Shown: piece after piece, positions 1 to 4,763 of the stretch | How the letters are laid out: each line of letters begins with the position of its first letter | Position numbering within the stretch: position 1 is the stretch's first letter | Assembly (NCBI GenBank): GCA_005879095.1 | Contig: VBLM01000380.1 | Span: 1 to 5,619, forward strand | From: Deltaproteobacteria bacterium | Lineage (GTDB): Bacteria > Myxococcota > Myxococcia > Myxococcales > 40CM-4-68-19 | Length of the DNA: 5,619 bases | Reading direction: 5' to 3' | Notes under the pieces: generated by a model | Databases searched by the model: none | Told to the model about the DNA's origin: nothing | Seen by the model: the letters and a program-made list of their open reading frames with translations, nothing else | Made by a program: the position numbers and the translations under genes

Positions 1-2
1 AG

Positions 3-185
3 CCTTACAACGGACACGCCATAGAACGTTTCACTGTGAGCGGTGTTCCATTCTCCTACTCGGATTACATCGTTGCACCTGGCTTCCATCAGAGCCGGTC
101 TCATGGAGGCCCCATCACCGGTGGGCTGTACCTCCGAATCGGGCACGTCAAGGGCATGATCCTACGGCTAGAGGTGTGCCGTTAG
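3..185 (+). CDS. C-terminal end of a small conserved protein of unknown function (5' end outside window)
   Basis: The frame is open from the left edge and encodes 60 residues ending in a TAG at 183-185. From memory it matches a widespread family of small proteins of unknown function. Hallmarks are PYNGH near the start, then FSYSDY (residues 17-22 of the fragment), a GFHQS segment, SHGGPI (33-38), a GLYLRI segment, and a C-terminal hydrophobic strand ending in ILRLEV. In homologues I recall, these blocks form the C-terminal half of a protein of roughly 100-150 residues, so about half is missing on the left. Alternating hydrophobic residues and Gly/Pro turns suggest a compact beta-rich fold. 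No function is known to me. Its stop codon overlaps the stop of the converging gene on the other strand, leaving no intergenic space for a terminator. Base composition here (about 50-60% GC) is lower than on the right side of the window. Confidence 0.8.
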   Translation, partial: PYNGHAIERFTVSGVPFSYSDYIVAPGFHQSRSHGGPITGGLYLRIGHVKGMILRLEVCR

Positions 186-670
186 GCGTGCGCGGTAGAA
201 CGATCGGTCCAGTTCGTCATCCCGAGCGCCTTCAAGAACTCGTCGGGATAGGCGAGGAAGAGACTCACTTTCGTTTCGCCCTCGTCGGCTTGTAGCACCA
301 CGTCTACGCTCGAGCGAAAGAACCTTTTTCGCAGCTCCGCAGATCGCACGTTCGTCAGCGGTACCCGATATTCCAGTCCATAGATCTCCGGCAGGAAGAG
401 CCAGTTGAACGGCGGGAACGGGTGGATGTCCAACTCCGTCTCAGTTACTTGCACGACCAGGCAGCCGTTCGCACCGCCCAGGCGTGTGAACCAGTGGCGG
501 TGCGAGCGTCCGGACGCATTGGTCTGCAGGAATCGCGTGTTCGGGAGCCTCGCATAGAAGATCGGCTTTCCGCGGAGTTTTCTGTAGAACAGCGAGGCAG
601 CAAGCCAGCCCGCGATCCACAGGAGCGGAATCCAGAACACGACGGGCGACGCGGTATGAGGCGCCGGCAT
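182..670 (-). CDS. Membrane-anchored protein of unknown function, PH-like beta domain possible
   Basis: 162 residues, starting at ATG 670 and ending at TAA 184-182. One N-terminal hydrophobic segment (about residues 9-28, rich in W, L, I, V and A) is followed by basic residues (YRKLRGK), which suggests a single anchor with the rest of the protein in the cytoplasm. From about residue 60 there are alternating beta-type strands: CLVVQVTETELDI, a PFPPFNWLFLP stretch, a VPL strand with an NVRSAEL segment, then SVDVVLQADEG and SLFLAYPDEFLKAL. The order of strands and the closing helix resemble small PH-like bacterial domains, but I cannot name a family. No good ribosome binding site is visible. The start was chosen because it is the only Met before the anchor. 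Its start codon shares a CATG with an ATG on the other strand. What it does is unknown. Confidence 0.72.
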   Translation of the reverse strand: MPAPHTASPVVFWIPLLWIAGWLAASLFYRKLRGKPIFYARLPNTRFLQTNASGRSHRHWFTRLGGANGCLVVQVTETELDIHPFPPFNWLFLPEIYGLEYRVPLTNVRSAELRKRFFRSSVDVVLQADEGETKVSLFLAYPDEFLKALGMTNWTDRSTAHA

Positions 671-1001
671 GAGCAGTCTCTACCAGGAGTCGCGCTCGTC
701 CGCGCTATTCACTGTGCGGCGGCGGTGCAACAAGTGGTCGCTTGCGTTCGTGCGTTCGAAGAGCGAGAACCCGACCATCGGTCTCTATTGCGTCGATGGA
801 AAGCACCCGAGCCTGGAAGGCACCTATCTCGCAGCGTGCGTGTTTTACGCAGCGCTGTACGGCAAATCACCCGAGGGAAACGGTTACGTCGCGAGGTTGA
901 ATGCAGACACCGCTGGCAAACTCCAGAAGACCGCGTGGGACAGCGTCACGGCGTTCTACGGGAAGGCGCCGGACGGCTTCGTCCGCGTCATCGCGCAGTG
1001 A
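669..1001 (+). pseudogene. Truncated remnant of an SGNH-type hydrolase (C-terminal block only)
   Basis: The open frame of 110 codons ends at TGA 999-1001. Recognisable homology begins only around nucleotide 738-744 (residue 24-26, LAFVRSKSENP). It continues through LYCVDGKHPSLEGTYLAA, FYAALYGKSPEGNGY and a helix containing KLQKTAWDSV. This is the C-terminal end of SGNH/GDSL-like hydrolases, where D43 and H46 of the DGKH motif would be the catalytic Asp and His (block V). The nucleophile Ser block, the Gly and Asn blocks and about two thirds of a normal 250-300 aa protein are missing. The first 23 residues look unrelated. The +2 frame just upstream (about 716-745) reads AAAVQQVVACVRAF, which resembles the strand that should precede this block, so a small deletion or frameshift near 735-745 is likely. 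It cannot be catalytic. The ATG at 669 overlaps the divergent start and is probably not a real start. Confidence 0.68.
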
Positions 1002-1029
1002 AAATGCAAGTTGGCCGAAGGCATAGACC

Positions 1030-2040
1030 ATGAAGAACCGACAATGGCTGCTTGCGCGCCGCCCACAGGGAATGATCAGCGCGGACGATTTCACCTGGAC
1101 CGAGACACCCGTCCCCGTGCCCGCCGAGGGCGAGGTACTGGTGCGCAACCTCTGGCTCTCCTGCGATCCGACCCAGCGCGGATGGATCGCCGGCGACACG
1201 TACCTGCCGGCGGTGAAGATCGGCGAGGTCATCCGCTCGTTCGCCGTCGGCAAGGTGGTGGAGTCGCGCAACCCCAAGTTCAAGCCAGGGCAGCTGGTGC
1301 AGGGGCTCTTCGGCTGGCAGGACTATGCCTGCGTCAAGCCGGAGACGCAGTCTTCGCCATCGCCTGTCCTCGAGGGTGTGCCGATCGAGACGGCGATGAG
1401 CGCGCTCGGGCCGACGGGCATCACCGCCTACTTCGGGCTTCTCGAGATTGGCAAGCCGAAGCCGGGAGAAACGGTGGTTGTCTCCGGGGCGGCGGGTGCG
1501 ACCGGCTCGGTCGTCGGGCAGATCGCGAAGATTCAAGGCTGCCGCGCCATCGGCATCGCGGGCGGCGCCGAGAAGTGCCGCTTCATCGTCGACGAATGCG
1601 GCTTCGACGCCGCCATCGACTACAAGAGCGAGGACGTGGGAAAGCGCCTGCGCGAGCTGTGCCCCAAGGGCATCGACGTCTTCTTCGACAACGTCGGCGG
1701 CGAGATCCTCGACGCCGCGCTCGCGCGGCTCGCCCTGCGGGGCCGGGTGGTGCTCTGCGGCGCCATCGCCCGCTACAACGACAAAGCCCAGGCGCCGGGA
1801 CCGAAAAACTACCTGAACCTCCTCGTGCAGCGCGGGCGAATGGAAGGCTTCATCGTGCTCGACTTCATGCCGCGGGCGCGGGAGGCGCTCGCCGCGCTTT
1901 CGGGATGGCTGAAAGAAGGGCGCCTCAAGGACCGCGTCGACGTGCAGCATGGGCTCGAGAACGCTCCGACAACGTTGGCGCGGCTCTTCAAGGGCGAGAA
2001 CCGCGGCAAGCAGCTGCTCCAGATCGCGGAAGGGCCGTGA
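1030..2040 (+). CDS. NADP-dependent oxidoreductase, CurA / leukotriene B4 dehydrogenase-like MDR family
   Basis: 336 residues, a normal full length for zinc-independent medium-chain dehydrogenase/reductases of the curcumin reductase / prostaglandin reductase type. These enzymes use NADPH to reduce the C=C bond of alpha,beta-unsaturated ketones and aldehydes in the cytosol. Visible hallmarks are the N-terminal CDPTQRGWI block (residues 45-53), GWQDYACV (95-102), the ALGPTGITAYFGL helix (126-138), the Rossmann SGAAGATGSVVGQIAK nucleotide loop (152-167), the GGAEKC cofactor-phosphate region (178-183), FDAAIDYK (192-199) and the FFDNVGGEILDAAL block (218-231). No structural or catalytic zinc cysteine cluster is present, as expected. 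ATG 1030 is preceded by GAAGG at 1017-1021 with 8 nt spacing. The gene begins 28 bp after the hydrolase remnant and may share its transcript. The natural substrate cannot be told; detoxification of reactive enones is the usual guess. Confidence 0.95.
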   Translation: MKNRQWLLARRPQGMISADDFTWTETPVPVPAEGEVLVRNLWLSCDPTQRGWIAGDTYLPAVKIGEVIRSFAVGKVVESRNPKFKPGQLVQGLFGWQDYACVKPETQSSPSPVLEGVPIETAMSALGPTGITAYFGLLEIGKPKPGETVVVSGAAGATGSVVGQIAKIQGCRAIGIAGGAEKCRFIVDECGFDAAIDYKSEDVGKRLRELCPKGIDVFFDNVGGEILDAALARLALRGRVVLCGAIARYNDKAQAPGPKNYLNLLVQRGRMEGFIVLDFMPRAREALAALSGWLKEGRLKDRVDVQHGLENAPTTLARLFKGENRGKQLLQIAEGP

Positions 2041-2126
2041 AGCTCCAAGGCACGGTCGGCTGGCGAAAAGCCATGCTAGATGGGAATCCTGCAGCGCCAG
2101 CAGGAAATCGGGCGGAAGCGTCAGTC

Positions 2127-2357
2127 ATGAGAGCCGCAGTGGTCGCCGCCGCGTTGGCACTTCTCGTCGGATGTGCCTTTCCCGACGCGCAGGTCCGTAA
2201 GAGCGCCGCGAACGACTTCCGGTGTCCTGAGGACGAGATCGTCGTCCACGAGCTGCCGGGCGGCTATCTCGCGCGAGGTTGCAGGAAGGAAGCCGAGTAC
2301 CTCGTCCAGGACGGTCCTCGATCGGCGTCGAGTAAGGTCTGCGGTGTAGGGGATTAG
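2127..2357 (+). CDS. Small predicted lipoprotein with conserved cysteines, unknown function
   Basis: 76 residues from ATG 2127 to TAG 2357. The N-terminus is a classic lipoprotein signal: MRAA, a hydrophobic core of V, A and L, then the lipobox LVGC, with Cys16 as the expected lipidated residue. The mature part is only about 60 residues and carries Cys33 in a DFRCPE motif, Cys52 in an LARGC motif, and Cys72 near the end. The pattern DF-x-CP ... GxY-x-A-x-GC ... A-x-Y resembles short lipoproteins I recall from myxobacterial genomes; the Cys33/Cys52 pair could form a disulfide in the periplasm. A GGAAG at 2114-2118, 8 nt upstream, supports this start over longer readings of the same frame. It follows the oxidoreductase by 86 bp, so it may be read from the same transcript or from its own promoter. 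Function is unknown; placement in the inner or outer membrane cannot be decided, although residue +2 is Ala rather than Asp. Confidence 0.8.
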   Translation: MRAAVVAAALALLVGCAFPDAQVRKSAANDFRCPEDEIVVHELPGGYLARGCRKEAEYLVQDGPRSASSKVCGVGD

Positions 2358-2391
2358 AGCGGGCCTCTCACTCGCTCGGGAGATCCCGCTC
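2357..2391. terminator. Hairpin between converging genes, possible bidirectional terminator
   Basis: GAGCGGG (2357-2363) pairs perfectly with CCCGCTC (2385-2391). Inside it TCTC (2366-2369) pairs with GAGA (2380-2383) around a 10-nt loop. The hairpin starts at the last base of the lipoprotein stop codon and lies in the 56-bp gap before the stop of the converging gene. Neither side has a convincing T-run, so it would be an atypical terminator or a 3'-end stabilising structure. Confidence 0.45.
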
Positions 2392-2413
2392 ACCGCTTCT
2401 CATTGGGGAGCAG

Positions 2414-2752
2414 CTAGTCCTTCTTGGGAGAAGACCTGGTTCGCACGCCGGCTTTCCTGCGGATCGTCGCTGCCTGCGTCGCGGCCCGGTCTGCTTGCCC
2501 CTGAAAAGCGAGCTTCAGGCCATGCAAGCTCACCGCCTCCCGACCGGCGAGCTTGGATTCAAGACCGATGAAGTGCGCTTCGTTCGGGTCGGTCGTGATG
2601 TCCGACAGCTCGTGGTCGGTTGCCCCGAGCTTTTCCAGCGCCGCATGGAGGTTTTCTATCGCCTTCGCAACCGCCCGGGCCGCAGAGGCCTCGTCCGACC
2701 TCGCGCGGGCCCGGACGAGCGACAGCATGCGAACCCTATCCCCGGTGGCCAT
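2414..2752 (-). CDS. Small helical protein of unknown function with a basic C-terminal tail
   Basis: 112 residues from ATG 2752 to TAG 2416-2414. I do not recognise the family. The sequence is largely helical and Ala-rich: residues 10-43 form an amphipathic stretch (AKAIENLHAALEKLG), a middle section (44-65) contains DITTDPNEAHFIGLESK, and the tail (97-112) is strongly basic (RRK, RTR, PKK). There is no signal peptide, membrane segment or cysteine. The tail could contact nucleic acid or a membrane surface, but that is a guess. It begins 16 bp after the stop of the VOC gene, with a purine-rich AGAAGAGAAG just before the ATG, so the two are very probably co-transcribed and translationally linked. 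The opposite strand has overlapping open frames, but those lack recognisable features. Confidence 0.65.
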   Translation of the reverse strand: MATGDRVRMLSLVRARARSDEASAARAVAKAIENLHAALEKLGATDHELSDITTDPNEAHFIGLESKLAGREAVSLHGLKLAFQGQADRAATQAATIRRKAGVRTRSSPKKD

Positions 2753-2768
2753 GCTTCTCTTCTAGCAC

Positions 2769-3146
2769 TCAGGCGTTCTGCACCAAAGCGAGGGTATTGC
2801 CTTCCGTGTCCTTGAACCATGCGGCCTTGGCGCCGCCAGCGGCGGCGATACCGTCCTTGGTCTTCATGCCGGGCATGTCGTAATCCTCGAACTTCACGCC
2901 CTTGGCCTTGAGGTCGGCGACCTCCCGCTCGATGTCCTCCACCTGCCAGAACGCCTGGCTGGCCTTGGAAGTGCCCGCATTGGGCGTGGGGTACAGGAAA
3001 CAGCCGGTGCCTTTGGCGAACTCGTAGGCGACGCCGTCCGCGACCTCCCGCCTCGGCTTGAAGCCCAACTTCTCCTCGTAGAACTTACGCGCGCGACTGA
3101 TGTCCTTCGCCGGCAGATACGCGTACATCGGAGAGTTTTGCAGCAT
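2769..3146 (-). CDS. VOC superfamily protein (glyoxalase / bleomycin-resistance fold)
   Basis: 125 residues forming two beta-alpha-beta-beta-beta units of the vicinal-oxygen-chelate fold. Unit 1 shows YAYLPAKDISRARKFYEEKLGF (residues 9 to 30) and VAYEFAKGTGCFLY. Unit 2 shows a WQVEDIEREVADLKAKGV helix (67-84), FEDYDMPG, then AAWFKDTEGNTLALV (108-122). The family includes lyases, dioxygenases and drug-binding proteins. Of the usual metal ligands only the C-terminal Glu (E115, in EGNTLAL) is obvious: the position after the first strand is Tyr/Leu rather than His, and the second unit has SQAFW where His is common. It may therefore bind a different ligand, or none. The start was set at the ATG 6 nt after a perfect AAGGAG (3158-3153). 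An ATG at 3152 abuts that site and is too close. It lies 65 bp downstream of the PAS regulator gene and 16 bp before the next gene, all on one strand. Confidence 0.9.
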   Translation of the reverse strand: MLQNSPMYAYLPAKDISRARKFYEEKLGFKPRREVADGVAYEFAKGTGCFLYPTPNAGTSKASQAFWQVEDIEREVADLKAKGVKFEDYDMPGMKTKDGIAAAGGAKAAWFKDTEGNTLALVQNA

Positions 3147-3152
3147 CGTCAT

Positions 3153-3158
3153 CTCCTT
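3153..3158 (-). promoter_or_regulatory. Ribosome binding site AAGGAG deciding the VOC protein start
   Basis: A consensus AAGGAG reads on the - strand from 3158 to 3153. Two in-frame ATGs follow at 3152 and 3146. The first touches the site, the second has the ideal 6-nt spacing, so translation most likely starts at 3146 and the protein has 125 rather than 127 residues. Confidence 0.75.
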
Positions 3159-3159
3159 G

Positions 3160-3171
3160 GCCCGGCCGGGC
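3160..3171. repeat. 12-bp perfect palindrome just upstream of the VOC ribosome binding site
   Basis: GCCCGGCCGGGC reads the same on both strands. It sits one base upstream of the AAGGAG of the VOC gene, in the 59-bp gap after the regulator gene. It could be an operator half-site pair or a local RNA structure near the ribosome binding site. In GC-rich DNA such short palindromes also arise by chance. Confidence 0.3.
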
Positions 3172-3211
3172 TCCGGCGCGGGTGCACGAGATCCCCGATG
3201 GTAATCCGGTC

Positions 3212-4369
3212 TCAGGGCAGCAGGCTGCCCAGATCGCGCAGCGTGTGCACCCGCGAGACGCCCCGGGCCAGCGGAGAGCGGCCGTCGTCGTTCACGGCGA
3301 CGACCGCGCCCCGGAGCCGCACCGCCACGGAGGCGGCTACGTCGGCGACCGCTTGCCGAGCAGCCGAGTCGCCACGGGCGAGGAGGGCGACCACGCGTGC
3401 GCGGACACGCTCGATCACGTCGACGAGCTGCGCAGACCCGTTGCTGGCCGCGGGCGTGAGCACCGAATAGCCGTGCCCGCGCAGCGAGCACTCGATCAGC
3501 TCCGCCGTACAGTCTTCCACGTGGCCGAAGACGGCGACGAACGCCGGAGTCGACTTGCGCGGCTCGCTCACCAGCGCCGGAAGCCGCGCCAGCAGCTCGT
3601 GGAGCAGCGGACGCGGCGCTTTGCCTGCCGCCGGGAGAACCCGGTCGTCGAGCAGCGCGTCGAGCGAATTGCCGCGGCCCACCTCGTCCATCAGCACCGC
3701 CACGCAACCCTCGATGTTCTCCGCGGCGAGCGCGGCCTCGAAGTCTTGCGTCTCTCCGGCCACGCGGCGCAGATAATCGAGCACTTGCTCCGGGGCGAAC
3801 CGCCGGCTGTCCTTGCGGCTCGAGCGCAGGAAGCCGATCCCGCCGGCGTTGGCGAGCCGCTTCACGCTCGCCTCGCCGATTCCCAGCAGCTGGGCCACTT
3901 GCCGCGTCGAGAGGGAACCCTCGACGGCCTCGACCTGCTGTGGCGGACGCCCGCGCTTGTCGTGGGTCACGTCCTCGGTCACGCCCGCCATGCGGATTGC
4001 CCTGCCGCGGTCGTCCGGGAATGCGCGCCCGGTGCACCGGAGCCACCGCACGTCGCCGTCAGGGCGACGGATGCGGAACTCCGACACGTAACGCTTGAGG
4101 TCGCGCAGGGCGCGGGCAACCTTGGCCTCGACCCTGGGGCGGTCCTCGGGATGTACCAGCGCCATCACGTTCTCGAAAGTGGTGGTGAAGCGCCCCAGCT
4201 CGGTCCCGAACAGCTGGTACATCTGCGGAGTCCAGCGCACCCGGCCCGAGTGCACGTCCCAGTCCCAGGTGCCGATCTCCGCGGCTACGAGCCGTTCGGA
4301 TGGTGGTTCGGAGGAGGCCGGTGCATCGCGCGAAAACCCTACTTCCAGGCCGCCCACGAAGTGTTTCAA
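3212..4369 (-). CDS. PAS sensor / helix-turn-helix regulator with a B12-binding-like C-terminal module
   Basis: About 385 residues, ending at TGA 3214-3212. Residues 26-136 form a PAS_3-type sensor domain with its PAC tail: AAEIGTWDWDV, HPEDR (73-77), RRPDGDVRWL (101-110) and MAGVTEDVT. Residues 152-202 are a MerR/excisionase-type helix-turn-helix: LSTRQVAQLLGIGEASVKR, a short wing with RRFAPEQVLDYLRR. The rest resembles the cap plus Rossmann-like cobalamin module of CarH/LitR photoreceptors. It has a helical part (about 205-270, with NSLDALLDDRVLPA), then AVFGHVEDCTAELIE (279-293), SLRGHGYSVL and AQLVDVIERVRARVVALL. The usual E-x-H-x-x-G ligand motif is not present; Glu285 appears to sit where His is expected, so cobalamin binding is doubtful. 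The start is unclear: TTG 4369 is the first standard start codon (ATG/GTG/TTG) in frame and has no spaced ribosome site; GTG 4357 is an alternative. It is probably a cytoplasmic transcription factor, perhaps controlling the two downstream genes or itself. Confidence 0.8.
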   Translation of the reverse strand: MKHFVGGLEVGFSRDAPASSEPPSERLVAAEIGTWDWDVHSGRVRWTPQMYQLFGTELGRFTTTFENVMALVHPEDRPRVEAKVARALRDLKRYVSEFRIRRPDGDVRWLRCTGRAFPDDRGRAIRMAGVTEDVTHDKRGRPPQQVEAVEGSLSTRQVAQLLGIGEASVKRLANAGGIGFLRSSRKDSRRFAPEQVLDYLRRVAGETQDFEAALAAENIEGCVAVLMDEVGRGNSLDALLDDRVLPAAGKAPRPLLHELLARLPALVSEPRKSTPAFVAVFGHVEDCTAELIECSLRGHGYSVLTPAASNGSAQLVDVIERVRARVVALLARGDSAARQAVADVAASVAVRLRGAVVAVNDDGRSPLARGVSRVHTLRDLGSLLP

Positions 4370-4387
4370 CCTCGCAATATTCGGTTG
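4367..4387. promoter_or_regulatory. Inverted repeat at the 5' end of the regulator gene, possible operator
   Basis: CAACC (4367-4371) and GGTTG (4383-4387) form a perfect 5-bp inverted repeat around 11 bases that include the palindrome AATATT (4376-4381). It overlaps the proposed TTG start of the regulator and lies between it and the divergent 80-aa gene. An AT-rich centre is unusual in this GC-rich DNA. It is the kind of site an autoregulating helix-turn-helix dimer could bind; this is inference only. Confidence 0.3.
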
Positions 4388-4452
4388 TGAGCGTCAAGCT
4401 GTCGGCGGTCCCCCGCTTGCGCCTCGGAAGACGGCCCCGCACCGTCCCTCAG

Positions 4453-4458
4453 AGGAGG
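4453..4458 (+). promoter_or_regulatory. Strong ribosome binding site AGGAGG of the 80-aa protein
   Basis: A full AGGAGG lies 8 nt before ATG 4467, in a run of purines (4451-4460). It is the closest match to the anti-Shine-Dalgarno consensus in this window. It fixes the start of the small protein inside a longer open frame that extends far upstream antisense to the regulator. Confidence 0.75.
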
Positions 4459-4466
4459 AGTCCACC

Positions 4467-4709
4467 ATGGCCAAGCAACCGAGCAAGCAACCGGAAGAGG
4501 TGGAGATCGGCAGCGGGCAGTCCGGAGCTCCACCAGCGACCAATCCGACCGATGTCCTCGAAGCGGGCAAGGTGCACAGGACGCGGACCGAGCGCGCGCG
4601 GCTGATGCGGAACCCGAACGCGAACCAGGCCGGCAACGACCGCGGCTCGGCGGATCAGGCCCAGGGGTCGCAGACCGGAAGCGACATCGACCCCGTGCCC
4701 GAGAAGTAG
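4467..4709 (+). CDS. Small hydrophilic, probably disordered protein
   Basis: 80 residues from ATG 4467 to TAG 4709. I do not recognise a named family. The composition is striking: there is no Trp, Phe, Tyr or Cys, and the protein is rich in Gln, Asn, Gly, Ser, Pro and charged residues. The N-terminus is MAKQPSKQPEE, a basic patch RTRTERARLMRNP lies at residues 39-50, and the C-terminus is a Gln/Gly/Asp-rich tail ending in DPVPEK. This points to an unstructured cytoplasmic protein, as in hydrophilin-like stress proteins. The start is well supported by a very strong AGGAGG at 4453-4458 with 8 nt spacing, suggesting high expression. It is transcribed divergently from the PAS regulator, with about 97 bp between them, and ends 54 bp before the outer membrane protein gene. 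No function is proposed. Confidence 0.72.
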   Translation: MAKQPSKQPEEVEIGSGQSGAPPATNPTDVLEAGKVHRTRTERARLMRNPNANQAGNDRGSADQAQGSQTGSDIDPVPEK

Positions 4710-4751
4710 CTCGCGGTCGATTTCCTTTCGGGGAGCCCCCGGGGTGTCGCC

Positions 4752-4757
4752 TAGACT
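4752..4757 (+). promoter_or_regulatory. Candidate -10 box (TAGACT) of a leaderless promoter
   Basis: TAGACT fits the TANNNT form of a -10 element and ends exactly 6 bases before ATG 4764, so transcription would begin at or next to the start codon. No Shine-Dalgarno sequence precedes this ATG, and an in-frame TAG at 4752 rules out a start further upstream. Leaderless genes with this layout are known from several bacterial groups. No clear -35 element is visible. Confidence 0.35.
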
Positions 4758-4763
4758 TCCCGG

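Noticed and set aside
181..187. GTTAGGC, matching the integron core site GTTRRRY beside a stop codon
   Set aside because: No paired RYYYAAC site or imperfect attC palindrome was found around it, and both flanks are coding, so it is taken as chance.
988..1950. 320-codon open frame on the - strand
   Set aside because: It is the shadow of the oxidoreductase gene, with a low-complexity Arg/Ala/Asp composition.
2088..2104. CCTGC / GCAGG hairpin in the gap after the oxidoreductase
   Set aside because: Only 5 bp of stem and no T-run; too weak to call a terminator or riboswitch.
1011..2126. Long + frame upstream of the lipoprotein ATG
   Set aside because: It overlaps the oxidoreductase in another frame and is Arg/Ala-rich. 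Only the part from ATG 2127, with its lipobox and ribosome site, is real.
2121..2393. 90-codon open frame on the - strand
   Set aside because: It is antisense to the lipoprotein, without any motif or ribosome site.
2495..2815. Open frames on the + strand over the 112-aa gene
   Set aside because: They have Arg/Pro-rich shadow composition. The - strand frame has operon spacing with the VOC gene and a purine-rich start region.
3153..4046. N-terminal extension of the VOC frame through the regulator gene
   Set aside because: The extension is Arg/Gly/Ala-rich nonsense antisense-free overlap in another frame of the regulator. The AAGGAG-ATG at 3146 explains the start.
3182..4390. 402-codon open frame on the + strand
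   Set aside because: It mirrors the PAS-HTH regulator, is rich in His and Arg, and shows no recognisable motif; the - strand frame has clear domains.
4730..4744. GGGG-AG-CCCC-CGGGG cluster as a terminator of the 80-aa gene
   Set aside because: The possible stem leaves a 2-nt loop or only 3 bp, and no T-run follows. It is probably just GC-rich spacer.
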